64,000 nucleotides of DNA from Ophiostoma sp. CBS 140.51 (lineage: Eukaryota; Ascomycota; Sordariomycetes; Ophiostomatales; Ophiostomataceae): contig JANSLP010000131.1 of NCBI GenBank assembly GCA_029298735.1, forward strand, positions 18,837 to 82,836, read 5' to 3'. Made by a program: the position numbers and the translations under genes. Below are positions 22,967 to 34,299 of the stretch, in pieces. Position 1 is the stretch's first letter; each line of letters opens with the position of its first letter. The notes under the pieces are model-generated. The model ran no database searches. It saw only the letters and a list, made by a program, of their open reading frames with translations, and was not told the DNA's origin.

Positions 22967-25900
22967 ATGACTGTCGAAAATACGCTCGTCTGGCAGACGG
23001 CCGATGACGAGGAAAAAGGCGGCGCTCGCGTCTCTCGCCGCGACCGTTTCGAGGACAACGACAACGACTATGATGATGGTTCTCCCTCTTCGTCGAATGG
23101 TGTTGGTGTTGCTGCACGCACGCGCAACAAGTCGGCTCGCCATCGTTCGCGTTCGTCCCGCCGTTCCATCGACCCGTCGGCTGCTCTCCCGATCCAGTAC
23201 CGGACTCTGTCCATGGACATTGACGATGCTGAACGCCAGCGCAAGGGTGAACAGGCCAAGGCCAAGGATGCCATGGTGTCGAGTAAGTCTCCCTGGCAGC
23301 TATCATGATTATGTGCTTCCCTATATCACATCATTAACCCCGTCTCTTCACAGAATTCGAGTCGATTGACTGGCACAAGATCACCCCGGCCGAACTCGAA
23401 AAGCGTCTCGACACCAGCATCATCGGAGGCCTACCCACGGGTACTGCCAAAGACCGTCTCCGCTCGCATGGTGCCAATGCCATTTCGCCCCTGCCCAACC
23501 CTTGGTTCGGTAAAGTCGTCGGCTATTTCTTCAAGGGCTTCGGTTCCATTCTGGCTGTCGGTGGTATTCTCGTGTTTTTGTCATGGAAACCCCTCGGCGA
23601 GCCTGCCCCCGCTGTCGCCAATCTGGCCCTCGGTATTGTCCTGATTGCCGTCTTTTTGATCCAAGCCGCCTTCAATGGCTGGCAGGACTGGTCCTCGTCG
23701 CGTGTCATGCAGTCCATCACGGCCATGCTCCCTGCTTCGTGTCACGTCCTGCGCGAGAACGGTACTCAGACGGAAATTGCTGCCTCGGAGCTCGTGCCTG
23801 GTGATGTTCTGTTGCTGACTGCCGGTGACCGCATCCCTGCCGATGTTCGCTATGTCCGTGTGTCGCACGACATGACAGTCGACCGTGCTGTCCTGACGGG
23901 CGAGTCCAAGCCGATCAAGGCCAGTGCCACCGAGGGTGCCGACGAGAATTCGAACAACTACCTCGAGACCAACTGCATCGGCCTGCAGGGCACTCACTGT
24001 GTTACCGGAACAGCACGTGCTGTCGTGGTGGCGACAGGCGATTCGACCGTCTTTGGCCAGATTGCCAAGCTGACGGGCACGCCCAAGACGGGACTGACGA
24101 CCATGGAGCGCGACATTCTGCGGTTTGTTCTGTTGATCTTCGCCATCATGGTGACGTGGATTGTTGTGCTCGTGGCTGTCTGGTATGTCTGCCTGTTCCT
24201 GTGCATACTCATCGCTTGTCTATACCAGGCACTAGGAAGATGAAACTTCTTGATAAAATAAAATTGTTAACACTTCTCTCCCCAGGGCCGGCTGGCTTCG
24301 CAAAGCGCATCCCGACTGGATCAGTGTGCCGATGCTTATTGTCAGTGCCGTCAGTGTGGCCATTGCCTATATTCCCGAGGGTCTGCCCATTGCCACCACG
24401 GCTAGCTTGACCATCACGGCAAACCTGATGAAGAAGCACAAGATTTTCTGCAAGTCGCTCAAGACAGTCGAGACTCTTGGTGCCGTCTCCGTCATCTGCT
24501 CCGACAAGACTGGTACTCTGACCAAGAACAAGATGTACGTCACGGACTGCTCGCTGGGTGTCACAACCTACACAACCGATGAGGCCGTGCTGCTCGCTCA
24601 AGCTGCTGCTGCTGCCGCCGCTTTCCCTTCCCCTCTGAGCCAGCTGCGTGCTGGTGCTGGTCTCTGCAACACGGCTGAGTTTGATGCCCTTGAAGAAAAG
24701 TGCGATTCTTGTGACAAGACGGAGCGCCGCATCTTTGGCAACGCCACGGATCAGGCTGCTCTCCGTCTTGCCGACAGTCTGGGCCCTATTGCCGAACTAC
24801 GCTCTGCCTGGACCACCGTCGCCGACCTTGCCTTTGACAGCAAGACCAAGTACATGGCCACCGCTCTCGCCCTCAATGATACCAGCAACAACGACAAGAT
24901 GGCCCACCAGTGCCTGACCCATGGTGAAGTGACTGCCAGCACGTTTGGTAAAGTCAACCCCAGTGCACCGGCTCTTCCCCTGCCAGCTGCTCAGCAGAGC
25001 ACTCTTCTGTTTCTCAAGGGCGCTCCGGATATGCTTCTCGACAAGTGCACTCGCATCGTCCAGGCAGGTGTAGGCGAGGGTGGCAGCAGTGTCGTCGACT
25101 TGACGCCTGCCACTCGTGCTGCTGTTCAACAGACCAAAGATACCTGGTCGGCCGAGGGTCGTCGTGTGATTCTGGTTGCCCGCAAGGTCCTGGCTCCGGG
25201 TGTTCTCGTCAACGGCGCCACCGCCAAGAACGACGAGCGCCTCAAGAGCGAGGTCCACGCCGGCGAGTTCATCCTGGTTGGTCTTCTGGCCCTCATGGAC
25301 CCTCCGCGTGACGAGATTCACGATGTTATGACGACGCTCCGTGGCGCTGGCATTCGTTCTGTCATGGTGACTGGTGATTTTGGACTCACGGCGTTGGCCA
25401 TTGCCCGGCAGTGCGGCATGGTGAGCACCCGCGCCATGCACGGCATGAAGGATTTGGTTCGGTTTCCTAAGAACGTCGGCGAGTACAGTGAGAAGCCAAC
25501 TCCTTCCGTCGCAAGGTCTTGGGCCGCCAAGCTGCACCTCAAGCACGCCGACGCTGCTCCTGTCGACCACCTCCCTCCTGCTCCGGCCCAACCCACAGCT
25601 CTACTCTTGACCGGCGCTGATCTCCTCAAAGTCAACGACTACCAGTGGGACCAGATTTGCTCGGCTGATCACTACCCGGAAATCGTCTTTGCCCGCACCA
25701 CCCCGGACCAGAAGCTGCGTATCGTGCGCGCCTTCCAGGCTCGCGGTGCCGTCGTGGCCATGACAGGCGACGGTGTCAACGATGCGCCCGCTCTGAAAGC
25801 AGCGGACGTCGGTATTGCTCTCGCTGGTGGTTCTGATATTGCTGTCGAAGCGGCCGATATGGTTTTGCTGGGTGGATCGACCTTTGCGAGTATCGTCGAG

Positions 25901-26909
25901 GCTGTCCGGTACGGCCGTCTCGTGTTTGACAACATGAAGAAGATTATCGCCTACCTACTGCCTGCCGGTTCGTGGTCCGAGTTCTGGCCTGTCTTTACCA
26001 ATGTCATTCTGGGTCTGCCGCAGATTCTGTCGTCCTTCCTCATGATTATCATTTGGTAAGTTTCAAGACTGCCTTGGCTGGCTCCTTCCTTTTTTACACT
26101 GTACTCCTTCCACGTTGAGATATTTACCACTTTCGGTCTTTCCCCCTTCCACCTTTTTTGTTTTCGTTCTGCTCCTTCCCATTTTGTCGCTTAATCCCTT
26201 TGCCCCTATTTCTTCTTCTCGCATAAATTATTCCAACCTCCAATTTTTTTCACCTGCTAACGCCTCCTCTTTTAGCTGCTTCACCGACTGCATCGCCGCC
26301 ATTGTCCTCGCCTACGAAACACCCGAGGCCGACCTCCTGCTTCGCCCACCCCGCAACCCGCGCACCACTCGCCTTGTCAACTGGCAGCTCATGCTACATG
26401 CCTATGGATTTGTCGGCATGATTGAGGTTGTTCTCAGCTTTACCATGGCCTACTGGTACCTCGTCCGTCGCGGCGTTCCCTTTGGCGAGCTGTGGCTGTC
26501 ATTTGGCAACTACGACTCGGACTTTTTGGCCAGCGTCGGTGGCCTTGACGGCCTGACGTCTCGCATCAACGAGGCCAGCTCGGTGTATTTCATCACACTC
26601 GTTGTTCTGCAGTGGTTCAACTTGATGGCTGTGCGCACGCGCCGTTTGTCTCTGTTCCAGCACCCGCCCGCGTTCAACAAGAAAACACAGAACCTGCTGC
26701 TGTTCCCAGCCATTGTCCTGTCGCTCGGTATTGCTGTTATCTGGCTGTACATTCCGCAGCTGCAGGTGGTGCTGGGCACATCTAGTGTCCCTGCTGAGTA
26801 CTACTTCTTGCCCATGGCTCTGGGCCTAGGCCTGCTGGGTGTCGACGAGGCGCGCAAGGCGGCAGTCCGTCGTTACCCCAAGGGTCTGCTCGCCAAGATG
26901 GCATGGTAA
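22967..26909 (+). CDS. P-type ATPase, type IIC (Na,K-ATPase alpha-like), 1182 aa
   Basis: A cation pump of the plasma membrane or endomembranes using a phospho-aspartate cycle. Four exons, 22967-23282, 23354-24182, 24286-26055 and 26276-26909, with GTAAGT/GTATGT donors and AACAC/CTAAC-type branch regions. The basic, Ser-rich N-terminus precedes a cation-ATPase N domain (WHKITPAELEKRLDT). Diagnostic motifs are TGESKPI in the actuator domain, IAYIPEGLP in M4, the phosphorylation site CSDKTGTLTKN (Asp near residue 455), KGAPD in the nucleotide domain and MTGDGVNDAPALKAADVGIA in the hinge. The C-terminal membrane half begins FTDCIAAIVLAYE and ends with four to five hydrophobic helices. The M4 motif and C-terminal layout fit the Na,K/H,K-ATPase-like class found in some fungi rather than the ENA or PMA1 pumps. 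Ion specificity cannot be told from this reading. Confidence 0.94.
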
Positions 26910-27314
26910 GATGATTGAGGTGATAAAAGGGTGATTGTTGGGCACTTTTGTTGCCTGTACTTGGTGCGTATTCACTTCTTCGCAAGCCAATCGCCTTCTG
27001 AGGTTGGCCGTATTATAGTCTACTTTTATATATTTCTTCTATCTAAATCCATGTCTACTTCACATCAACCGCATTTACTTGTTTTATAGCAATGTACAGA
27101 AAGTACATCTTGAGTGAATAAACTTCGGTTTGGGTCATTCACTTCACTCGGGCGAGTAGTTTTCACTGCTGTTTCATTTGTGGCTCAGACTCTTATAAAC
27201 AGCACCTTCGAGTCCCGTTTGCACTCAGAAAATGCAAACGCTCTCCTCCCTCTATCCCTTCAACTCCATCTCACAACACGAATTTTTCTTATCTCAACCA
27301 ATCGATCTCACAAT
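26910..27314. other. Spacer between ATPase and kinase pseudogene
   Basis: A short intergenic stretch of 3'-flanking DNA followed by a plausible promoter and leader. CAACCAATCGATCTCACAAT immediately precedes the pseudogene ATG. No coding region is evident. Confidence 0.5.
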
Positions 27315-29042
27315 ATGGTCGACGCTTCCCCTGCCGAGACACTTCCTGCAGAGTCGATGTCTGGCTCGAGCGAAGGCAGCGGCAGCGAACACAGCGATGC
27401 CTCTCACCACGGCAACTACGACAGGATACTCCGATTCAAGAACGACCACCATCCGTGTGATAAGATGCACCAATACTATCCCGGCAGCTACCACCCGGTC
27501 GATATTGGCAACTTTCTGAACAAAGGAAAGTACAAGGTGCTCCGCAAACTGGGCTACGGTCCACGTTCGACCGTCTGGCTGGCCCGCGACATCGAGGCAA
27601 ACAAGCGCTATGCCATCAAGATCCTAAAGGCAAGGAAGTCGACCGGAGACGGGCTGGAAGAGTTGACCATGTACAAGCATCTGGAGGCCAAGCTGTCTCC
27701 CAAGGTGATCAGCCGCCACTTCACCAAGATCTTCGACGTGTTCGAGGTGGAAGGACCCAACGGCACACACAAGTGTCTGGTGTACGAGCCCATGGGCGCT
27801 GACGGCAATCTTTTGCTGACATTTTTTCCGCGGCTACATCCCCGGGCATAAGGTACATGATCACCGGCGGTTCTTGGTGCGCGCAACCAAGCAAATCATG
27901 CGAGACACCTTGGAGGCCTTCAAGGTGTTGCACGACAACGGCATCGCTCACAATGGCATCCATCGGGGGAACATGCTCTTTGCACTCAAGAAAGAGCCTT
28001 GATGACGAAACGGAGGCTACACTTTGGCAACCGGCCAATGTGTGGGATGATATGCCGGACTCCATCTCGGAGCGGCTTGAGCGCAACGACGGCAAAGTTG
28101 ACCCCTGGGCACCGAAGCATGTCTACGTTCCCAAGCAGCTCGTCGACTTTGTTGACACGGGTCCCAACCTGCACATCAAGATTGGCGATCCTGAGGGGGG
28201 TGGGTCTCCTTCCTTGCTGTATCTTTATATTTGAACACACGCTGACCTGCAGCCTACTTTGTCGACAACCCGCCGTCTGGACAGAGAACTCCCTGGGCAC
28301 TCCGGGCCCCCGAGCTCTTCTTTGCCAAGAACATATCCGACGCCACCAAGGATGGCCGCCAACTCGACGTCTAGAGTCTCGGCTGTCTGCTTTTCGAGAT
28401 TGTCACAGGCCGCCCCCTCTTTGTCTTTTACTACCATATCGACGATGATGGTGAAAATGACGACCATATGCTGGCCCTTATTTCGACGTTGGGTCCTTCT
28501 CCATCTAGCCTACACGACATGTAGCTCCGGTCGCGTCTTTACTTTCGCGAGTCCAAGAGTGGAGAGCGGATTCCCTACTGTGCCAACCTAGGTGGCATGG
28601 ACGAAGTAGGCTCGGACGAAGAGCCCTTTGTGCCCGACCCCTATCCAATGGAAAAGTTCTTTAACGATGCGGCGCCGAACCTGGCCAAGGCGGACGAGGG
28701 TGTTCAGATCAAAAAATTGATCCGGCAGATTCTTCAGTACCACCCGACGAAGCGCCCGACGGTGGCCGAGATTCTGGAGGACCGTGGTTTGTCCGCAACG
28801 ACTGGGGGAGTGAGAATCTAGACGACCCCGGTTACGAAGATAATGACAGGAAGGAGAGCGACGATGTGAAGGGGAAGGAAAAGAAGAAAGAGACGGAGAA
28901 GGAGAAGGGTAACGACAGCAGCAAGTACGGCGACAACGACGATGAGGCAGCCTACGAGTACGATGCCGATGAGTACGACGAGGATGACATTGAGAAGATG
29001 TTGCAAAGGACGCGGAAGGGCAAGGGAAAGGAAAAGGCGTGA
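27315..29042 (+). pseudogene. SRPK-like protein kinase pseudogene
   Basis: SRPK kinases phosphorylate SR-type splicing factors. This copy reads YHPVDIGNFLNKGKYKVLRK, the glycine-rich loop region, YAIKILKA (ATP Lys) and CLVYEPMG, but in a broken frame. Frame shifts are needed near 27830 (after FFPR, at a T6 run), near 28003 (before SLDDETEATLWQP) and near 28783 (EILEDP-WFVRNDW is split by one missing base). TAG at 28372-28374 replaces the Trp expected in DVWSLGC, and a second TAG lies at 28522-28524. The catalytic-loop Asp appears as Gly (HNGIHRGN, 27955-27957). One intron, 28200-28252, still splices in frame. The C-terminus is long, acidic and Lys-rich. Sequencing indels could explain the shifts but not both stops and the lost Asp. 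Confidence 0.88.
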
Positions 29043-30231
29043 AGTAAAATGCAGTGAACCAAGGAACGCCCGGGTTAACAAACAGTCTGGAACGATCCTT
29101 TAAACGCCACAATGCTTAAACGGTGTTAGTCGTCTGTTAGGTCAAATAGTGTCAGGGACCAGAACGAAGACGAATGGGGAAACAAGGGAAGGATGGGAAA
29201 GACTGTGCAACCATAGCATTTTCTAGGTAGAAATACGACTTCAAGTCGTTGCTCATGTGGTACTGCTACAGTCAAGAATTATGAATACAGTGAGCGTACC
29301 TGCCGTTGGTCGTGACCCAAGACAAACACTGGCGCCGTGCGGCTGAGGCTCGTCTTCTCCCTTTCTCTACTTTTGACGAGAAGCCATCACGAAAAGAATA
29401 AGAGAAGGCAATGCAAAACGCCACAAAATTATTTTGTGAAGTGAAGGGGGGGCCCAACATCCATGGCTAAGCTTTTCTGGGCCGGTCGGTCCCTTCTTTT
29501 CCCTTGTCGTCCCTTGCCCTGGGCAATAAAACGGTTTGTGCATCGACAGAAATCGACGAAACAGAAGTCAACAACTGCGCCTCACGAACCAAAAAGCAAT
29601 ATTGGCTGTCCGAGTGGGGAATAGCCTTGCGCCTCTTTTTGAATCGTTGGTTTACCATCTTGTTTCTCCTCATCTTTTTCTCGCTCTCCTCGCCTTTTTG
29701 GATCTGGTTATGAATTCAAGTCCAGGGAAATTCCATGAGAAGCAGGAAAGCCCAAAGCGTATTCGTCCTATACTGCGCAACATTCTGTGCACGAGTAAAT
29801 ACGGTGGTATCCTGAAAATATGGAAGGACTGGCATTTGCGCACCAAAAGATGCACTTTTCACCTTCACTTAAAAAAGTCCAGCAAAATTGATAGAAAATC
29901 AAAGAGCATATCGAATAGCAGGTATTAATCTTAAAAAGAGATCTGTCGAATTATATTTCAATTCGGAGTGCTTTTTGTAGAGTTGTTAGGGGTTTATTAC
30001 AGGCGTTCCAGCTTTTTGGTGCGAGAAATAAAATCTACTAGTTAATAAACAATTACAGGAAAATATCAGTCAATTTATAACTCCACGAAAATACGTTCGT
30101 TTAATTTTTAAAAATACGAATAAATACAAAACATTATTAAGAATCAGCAGGCCCAGATCTTGTCACCTTTTACGATACATTTCTTTTTCCGGCACTCGTG
30201 TTTTTGATCGCATCACTTCTACGAACTCACC
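29043..30231. other. Intergenic, AT-rich in its second half
   Basis: No gene supported. 29900-30170 is strongly AT-rich and ends in a promoter-like stretch before the Ser-rich secreted protein. Open stretches around 29500-29930 overlap on both strands without recognisable content. Confidence 0.5.
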
Positions 30232-31005
30232 ATGAAGAGCCTCTTCCTTTTGACAGTCGGTCTGTCGTGGTTAGAAGGTGCCGTGGCCTCACGTTGCCGT
30301 CCATCTAAGCCGTCATCGTCTTCGGTCGTGCCGTCCTCGTCGTCTGCCATCCCATCATCGTCGAACGCTGTTCCCTCTTCGTCGTCGAGCACCCCCTCAT
30401 CTTCTTCGATCTCGTCTTCATCTAGCATCTCCTCCTCTCCGCCAGTCCCCTCGTCATCCTCGGTCTCCCCTTCGGCTTCCTCATCGTCTTCTGCAGCTCC
30501 CGTTCCATCCTGCTATCCCTACGGCGACAACTTGGTGGTCGACAGCACGTTTGGCCTTTCCGACAGCGTGCTCCAGTGGTGGACTCCCGTGGGCGACACA
30601 GACCACGGCTCCGCCGTCGGTCTCGGCAACTGCTATGACGACACAGAGGCGTGCGGCCAGGTGTCCATCAGTTTACCGGGCACATACGGACTGCGCCAGG
30701 CGTTATCAACAGTGTCGGGCCAATCCTACTTTGTGTCCGTGGCCTACAAGGTCGTCGGCGGGACGGCAAATGCACAAAACACAATCACTTTGGCAGTGGA
30801 CAATACGGACGGCACGACGGCCATAGGCAATGCGGACCTGCTGCCGTACCAAGAGTACCACACGTTCATGACCCAGTTTGTGGCCTCGAGCGACACGACG
30901 ACACTGACGGTATCGATTGGGACGGCCGGGTCGACAGGTGTCGGATACTTCTTGAGTGCAGTGACGGTCGAAACATGCTCTCAGCAGGAACCGGAGTCGA
31001 ATTAG
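30232..31005 (+). CDS. Secreted Ser-rich protein with carbohydrate-binding-like domain, 257 aa
   Basis: Single exon. Residues 1-19 look like a signal peptide (MKSLFLLTVGLSWLEGAVA). A Ser/Pro linker follows to about residue 95, likely heavily O-glycosylated. The C-terminal domain, about 97-257, starts at CYPYGDNLVVDSTF. It has paired Cys residues (NCYDD, EACGQ, ETC near the end) and a beta-strand-rich pattern such as YFVSVAYKVVGG, TITLAVDNTDG and TTLTVSIGTAG. The N/D-G-xFE-like opening plus beta-sandwich look resembles CBM4_9/galactose-binding-like modules of fungal secreted proteins. That assignment is an inference from pattern only. Extracellular or wall location is likely. There is no GPI-type hydrophobic tail. 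Confidence 0.82.
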   Translation: MKSLFLLTVGLSWLEGAVASRCRPSKPSSSSVVPSSSSAIPSSSNAVPSSSSSTPSSSSISSSSSISSSPPVPSSSSVSPSASSSSSAAPVPSCYPYGDNLVVDSTFGLSDSVLQWWTPVGDTDHGSAVGLGNCYDDTEACGQVSISLPGTYGLRQALSTVSGQSYFVSVAYKVVGGTANAQNTITLAVDNTDGTTAIGNADLLPYQEYHTFMTQFVASSDTTTLTVSIGTAGSTGVGYFLSAVTVETCSQQEPESN

Positions 31006-31809
31006 GTGATGGTGGAGGAGGAGAGATGCCTTGAGGAGGATCTAGCCTAGGTCGCAGCGAGGCTGCGTTGTTCGTGTAAATAGTGGGTTAATACTACCTT
31101 GTCTTCATAAACCACGTTGTGATGACGTTGGATCATGTTTGTTTTGTGTCGGTAGCCGCAGTACCGATATCCGTTTTCAGGGTCTTTGTTGGAAGAGTAA
31201 CATCTCGCCACTCAAGTAAAGTACAGTGTTAACAAAATTGTCGCCTTACTCACCCAATGCGCCTTTTGTTACTTCTAAACGGCGAGCTTTGTAGCTTCTG
31301 TATGACAAAGCTTCAATGGCGGGGAAGCTGGGCGGGCTAGCTGCCACTCGTTCGGCGATTAGACGCCCCACTAGAGCTCTCGCCCGTCCCCGGGTGCCGC
31401 CTGCAGGTCGGCGAGCACTTTTGCCGGGTTCCTTCCTGTCGTACCCGTAGCCCTGTTCTGATAACGACCAGCATCCTATTTTGGAAACTGTCGGTAACTC
31501 TTCTCTTCCATCTTTTTTCCTGATCACCAATTCTTCTTCCTCTAACTTATCCTCGGTGTCGTCTTTTTCTGTCAACTTCAATCGACAATCGCCGCCACCG
31601 GCTCGTAGATAAAAGCCTTAGCTTCGCCCGCCACCCGCCCGCTTTTCAGCAACTACTTCCCCCACATTGTCAACTTGTCACAAGCATTTCCTCCCATCTC
31701 AACTTTGACATCTACTCATCACCCTCTCTTCATCCGCGTCAACGTCAACGTCAACGTCACCATCGACCAACACCACCACTTAACACCACCACCCTATCCA
31801 ACCGTCATC
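31006..31809. other. Intergenic region with CT-rich leader
   Basis: No supportable gene. 31620-31800 is pyrimidine-rich with a short GTCAAC tandem (about 31738-31758), and most likely forms the leader and promoter of the small Cys-rich gene. Confidence 0.5.
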
Positions 31810-32149
31810 ATGTGTATGGGTGCTACCTGTCCTACGTGCTGTGAGTGTCCCCCTCATGCCAGTCTTCTCCTCAGTCGACTTTCTGAATCTCTGCCTCCTC
31901 CGTCAAAGACGCCTCCCTCCAGTCGGCCGTCTTTCGACTACGTCGTCGTCGACTCTTCTCTTGTCCTCCCGTCGGTCGGACGCTAACACTTCTACAGCCA
32001 AGAAGTCCTGGCGAGGCTGCGGCCGGCACATCCCCCAGGCGCTGTCGGGCGTCGCCGAGTCCGAGTGGTGTGCGTGCACGCCCAAGGTGACGGTGGACGG
32101 CAAGGAGTACCCTCCTGCGGCGGGGACGGGTACAGCTGCCAGCACTTGA
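31810..32149 (+). CDS. Small Cys-rich conserved fungal protein, 60 aa
   Basis: Two exons, 31810-31840 and 31998-32149, with a 157-nt intron (GTGAGT...CTACAG, with CGCTAACAC as branch site). The spliced protein begins MCMGATCPTCSKKSWRGCG, continues HIPQALSGVAESEWCACTPK and ends in a short Ala/Thr tail. The Cys pattern (CPTC ... GCG ... CAC) suggests a small metal-binding or knuckle-like fold. It has no signal peptide, so it is probably intracellular. I recognise the architecture as a widespread short fungal protein of unknown function. The tiny 31-nt first exon makes it easy for automatic annotation to miss. The start is unambiguous, because the first exon encodes only the first ten residues. 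Confidence 0.85.
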
Positions 32150-32616
32150 GGAGCCCACGAAGTGGGCGACCCAACTCGCGACTGGAATTGATGAAACGAA
32201 TGGATGATGATGAGCATAGCATGAGCGGATGGGCGGCGTTGATTGATGTAAAGTATGGGAATGGGTTGAGTACGGGTTGGATGAGCATAGCGGAGCACGA
32301 ACGGAACACGGAGCATAGTACGGAGTGTGTAGCATGGGATTGAACGAATTGACTGAATTGAGATATCATGATTGATACAGAACATGCCGATTTTAAAAAC
32401 AATTTATTGAATATTTATGGTATATATTGTAGTGTATGGTACATGGTATACGGGATATCCCAATCGAAACGCCATACGGATATGTAAATAGAGAGATGAA
32501 ATCAAGAAAATCAGAAGAAATGGAAACAGATGCAGGCATGCTCTTCAGCTCGCTCGCTTGTATGCAATAAAGTAGTATGCAGTTAGCAGCTCGCAGCTCT
32601 GCGCTCGTCTGTCTAC
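32150..32616. other. Convergent 3' spacer
   Basis: 467 bp between the ends of two convergent genes. It holds imperfect copies of GAGCATAG (about 32212, 32283 and 32312) and a TACGGAGTG near 32319, then AT-rich sequence probably carrying polyadenylation signals. No gene seen. Confidence 0.5.
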
Positions 32617-34299
32617 TTAGAATAGCGCCTTCAGCATCCGCACCGGCAGATTCTTCCACGTCTTGGGCCGCGAATCACCCACCTGTCGCGGGTAAATGGC
32701 CAGACCCTCGTCGATATCAATCTCGTCGGTGGGCACCCACAGGCGCCAGTCGTGGGTGTACGCCTTCCAGCCCAGATACAGGACCAGCACAACGGGCAGG
32801 GCCAGGAACTTTTGGAAGAAGACGGAGGCGCTGGGCTTGGCACCGGGCGAAGGGTAGAGTGCCGAGTAGAATGTGGCAAGTAGGCACACAATATTGAGGA
32901 ACAGGCCGATGCAGCTGCCGTAGACACCAAAGTTGGGCTTGTAGGCAATATCGTCGAGCGAGCGGCCCTTGGCCTGCCAGACGTAGCGGAAACGGATATG
33001 TGTCAGGCAAATGGAGCCCCAAACAAACAGGAACGACAAACCAGACAGCGACAGCAGCCAGTTGAAGACGGTAGTGGCCTGGCCGGACTCGCCGATAAAG
33101 GCCAGCAGACCAAAGGCGAACTGAACGACCAGGCACCAGAGGGGGCGACCACCCTTGTCGACAAAGGCCAGGAACTTGGGGGCCATGCCGCGCTCAGCCA
33201 GGGCCTGCATAGTACGCGTGGAACCAAACGTGCACGAGTTGGCGACGCTGATGACGGAAATGGTGATGACGGCATTGAAGATGGAGGGTAAGACTTTGAT
33301 GCCGGCGTCCTGGATGGCGAGCACAAACGGCGAGGCCTTAGTGTTGGCGCCCGAAGCACCCAGCAGACGGTCGTCGGTGGCGGGCAGGATCAGACCCAGG
33401 ATAAACAGGTTGACAATGTAGAAGAAGGCAATGCGCCAAAAGACCTGCTTGGTGGCCATGGGGATGGACCGCAGAGGGTTGGCCGACTCGGCGGCCGCCA
33501 GACCAACGAGCTCGGTACCGCCAAAGGAAAAAGCAGCCACGACAAAGACACTAGCAAAGCCGTTGAAGCCGTTTTGGAAGGCGCCCGGGTCGTGCCAGTA
33601 CTTGGCGCCCAAGTAGCCCTGCTCGCCGACACCGCCGCAGTTGATGACAATGCCCAGGATGATGAAGCCAACACAGGCCAGGATCTTGACGAGTGACAGA
33701 ACAAACTCGACTTCACCGTAGCCGCGGACACCAAAGATCTGGATGGCGACAAGGATAACCAAAAACACAGCAATCCAGATGCCGTCGTTCAAGTCTTCGC
33801 GCCAGAATTGGATGGTAATGGAAGCAGCCGTCAGTTCAAAGGGCAAGACCGTCAGCCAGGTGAGGGCATAGTCCCAGCCCGTGGCGAAACCCCAGGCAGG
33901 GTCGACGAAGCGGACAACATAAGTGTAAAAGGCACCGTTGACGGGATACATGACAGCCAGCTCAGCCAGGGCCTGACAGGTAAATAGAAGCATGATGCCA
34001 ACAATGAAATAACAGATGATGAGAGAAGCAGGGCCACCAGCGTGCAGAGCACCACCAGAGCCGACAAACAGACCGGCACCAATGGCACCGCCAATGGCAA
34101 TCATCTGCATGTGGCGGCCCTTAAGGTCGCGCTGGAGAACACCGTTCTCACTAGGGGCGCTCTGGCCGGGCTTGTCGGGCCGCATGACGCCGACTTCTTC
34201 ATCGTCGCCAACCGGGAGAATGTCTTGGTGTTGGACGACCGGGGCCGCCAGGTGAGCGGGGGCAGGCCGGCCGCTGACCTCTTTTCCGTAGTCGCTCAT
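32617..34299 (-). CDS. Amino-acid permease (APC superfamily, YAT/GAP1-like), 560 aa
   Basis: A plasma-membrane proton symporter for amino acids by family. Intronless. The hydrophilic N-terminus (about 60 residues) contains DLKGRHMQMIAIGGAIGAG, the signature just before and in TM1, followed by GLFVGSGGAL. Around twelve hydrophobic helices follow. Family landmarks include the FATGWDYALTW segment after TM3, VRGYGEVEF, SFGGTELVGLAAAES in TM6, the GSTRTMQALAERGMAP loop and a hydrophilic tail ending LPVRMLKALF. The length agrees with fungal GAP1/AGP-type permeases. The substrate cannot be assigned. The start at 34299 is the only ATG before the conserved region that leaves a normal-length N-terminus. 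A 5.5 kb gene-free stretch lies upstream. Confidence 0.95.
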   Translation of the reverse strand: MSDYGKEVSGRPAPAHLAAPVVQHQDILPVGDDEEVGVMRPDKPGQSAPSENGVLQRDLKGRHMQMIAIGGAIGAGLFVGSGGALHAGGPASLIICYFIVGIMLLFTCQALAELAVMYPVNGAFYTYVVRFVDPAWGFATGWDYALTWLTVLPFELTAASITIQFWREDLNDGIWIAVFLVILVAIQIFGVRGYGEVEFVLSLVKILACVGFIILGIVINCGGVGEQGYLGAKYWHDPGAFQNGFNGFASVFVVAAFSFGGTELVGLAAAESANPLRSIPMATKQVFWRIAFFYIVNLFILGLILPATDDRLLGASGANTKASPFVLAIQDAGIKVLPSIFNAVITISVISVANSCTFGSTRTMQALAERGMAPKFLAFVDKGGRPLWCLVVQFAFGLLAFIGESGQATTVFNWLLSLSGLSFLFVWGSICLTHIRFRYVWQAKGRSLDDIAYKPNFGVYGSCIGLFLNIVCLLATFYSALYPSPGAKPSASVFFQKFLALPVVLVLYLGWKAYTHDWRLWVPTDEIDIDEGLAIYPRQVGDSRPKTWKNLPVRMLKALF

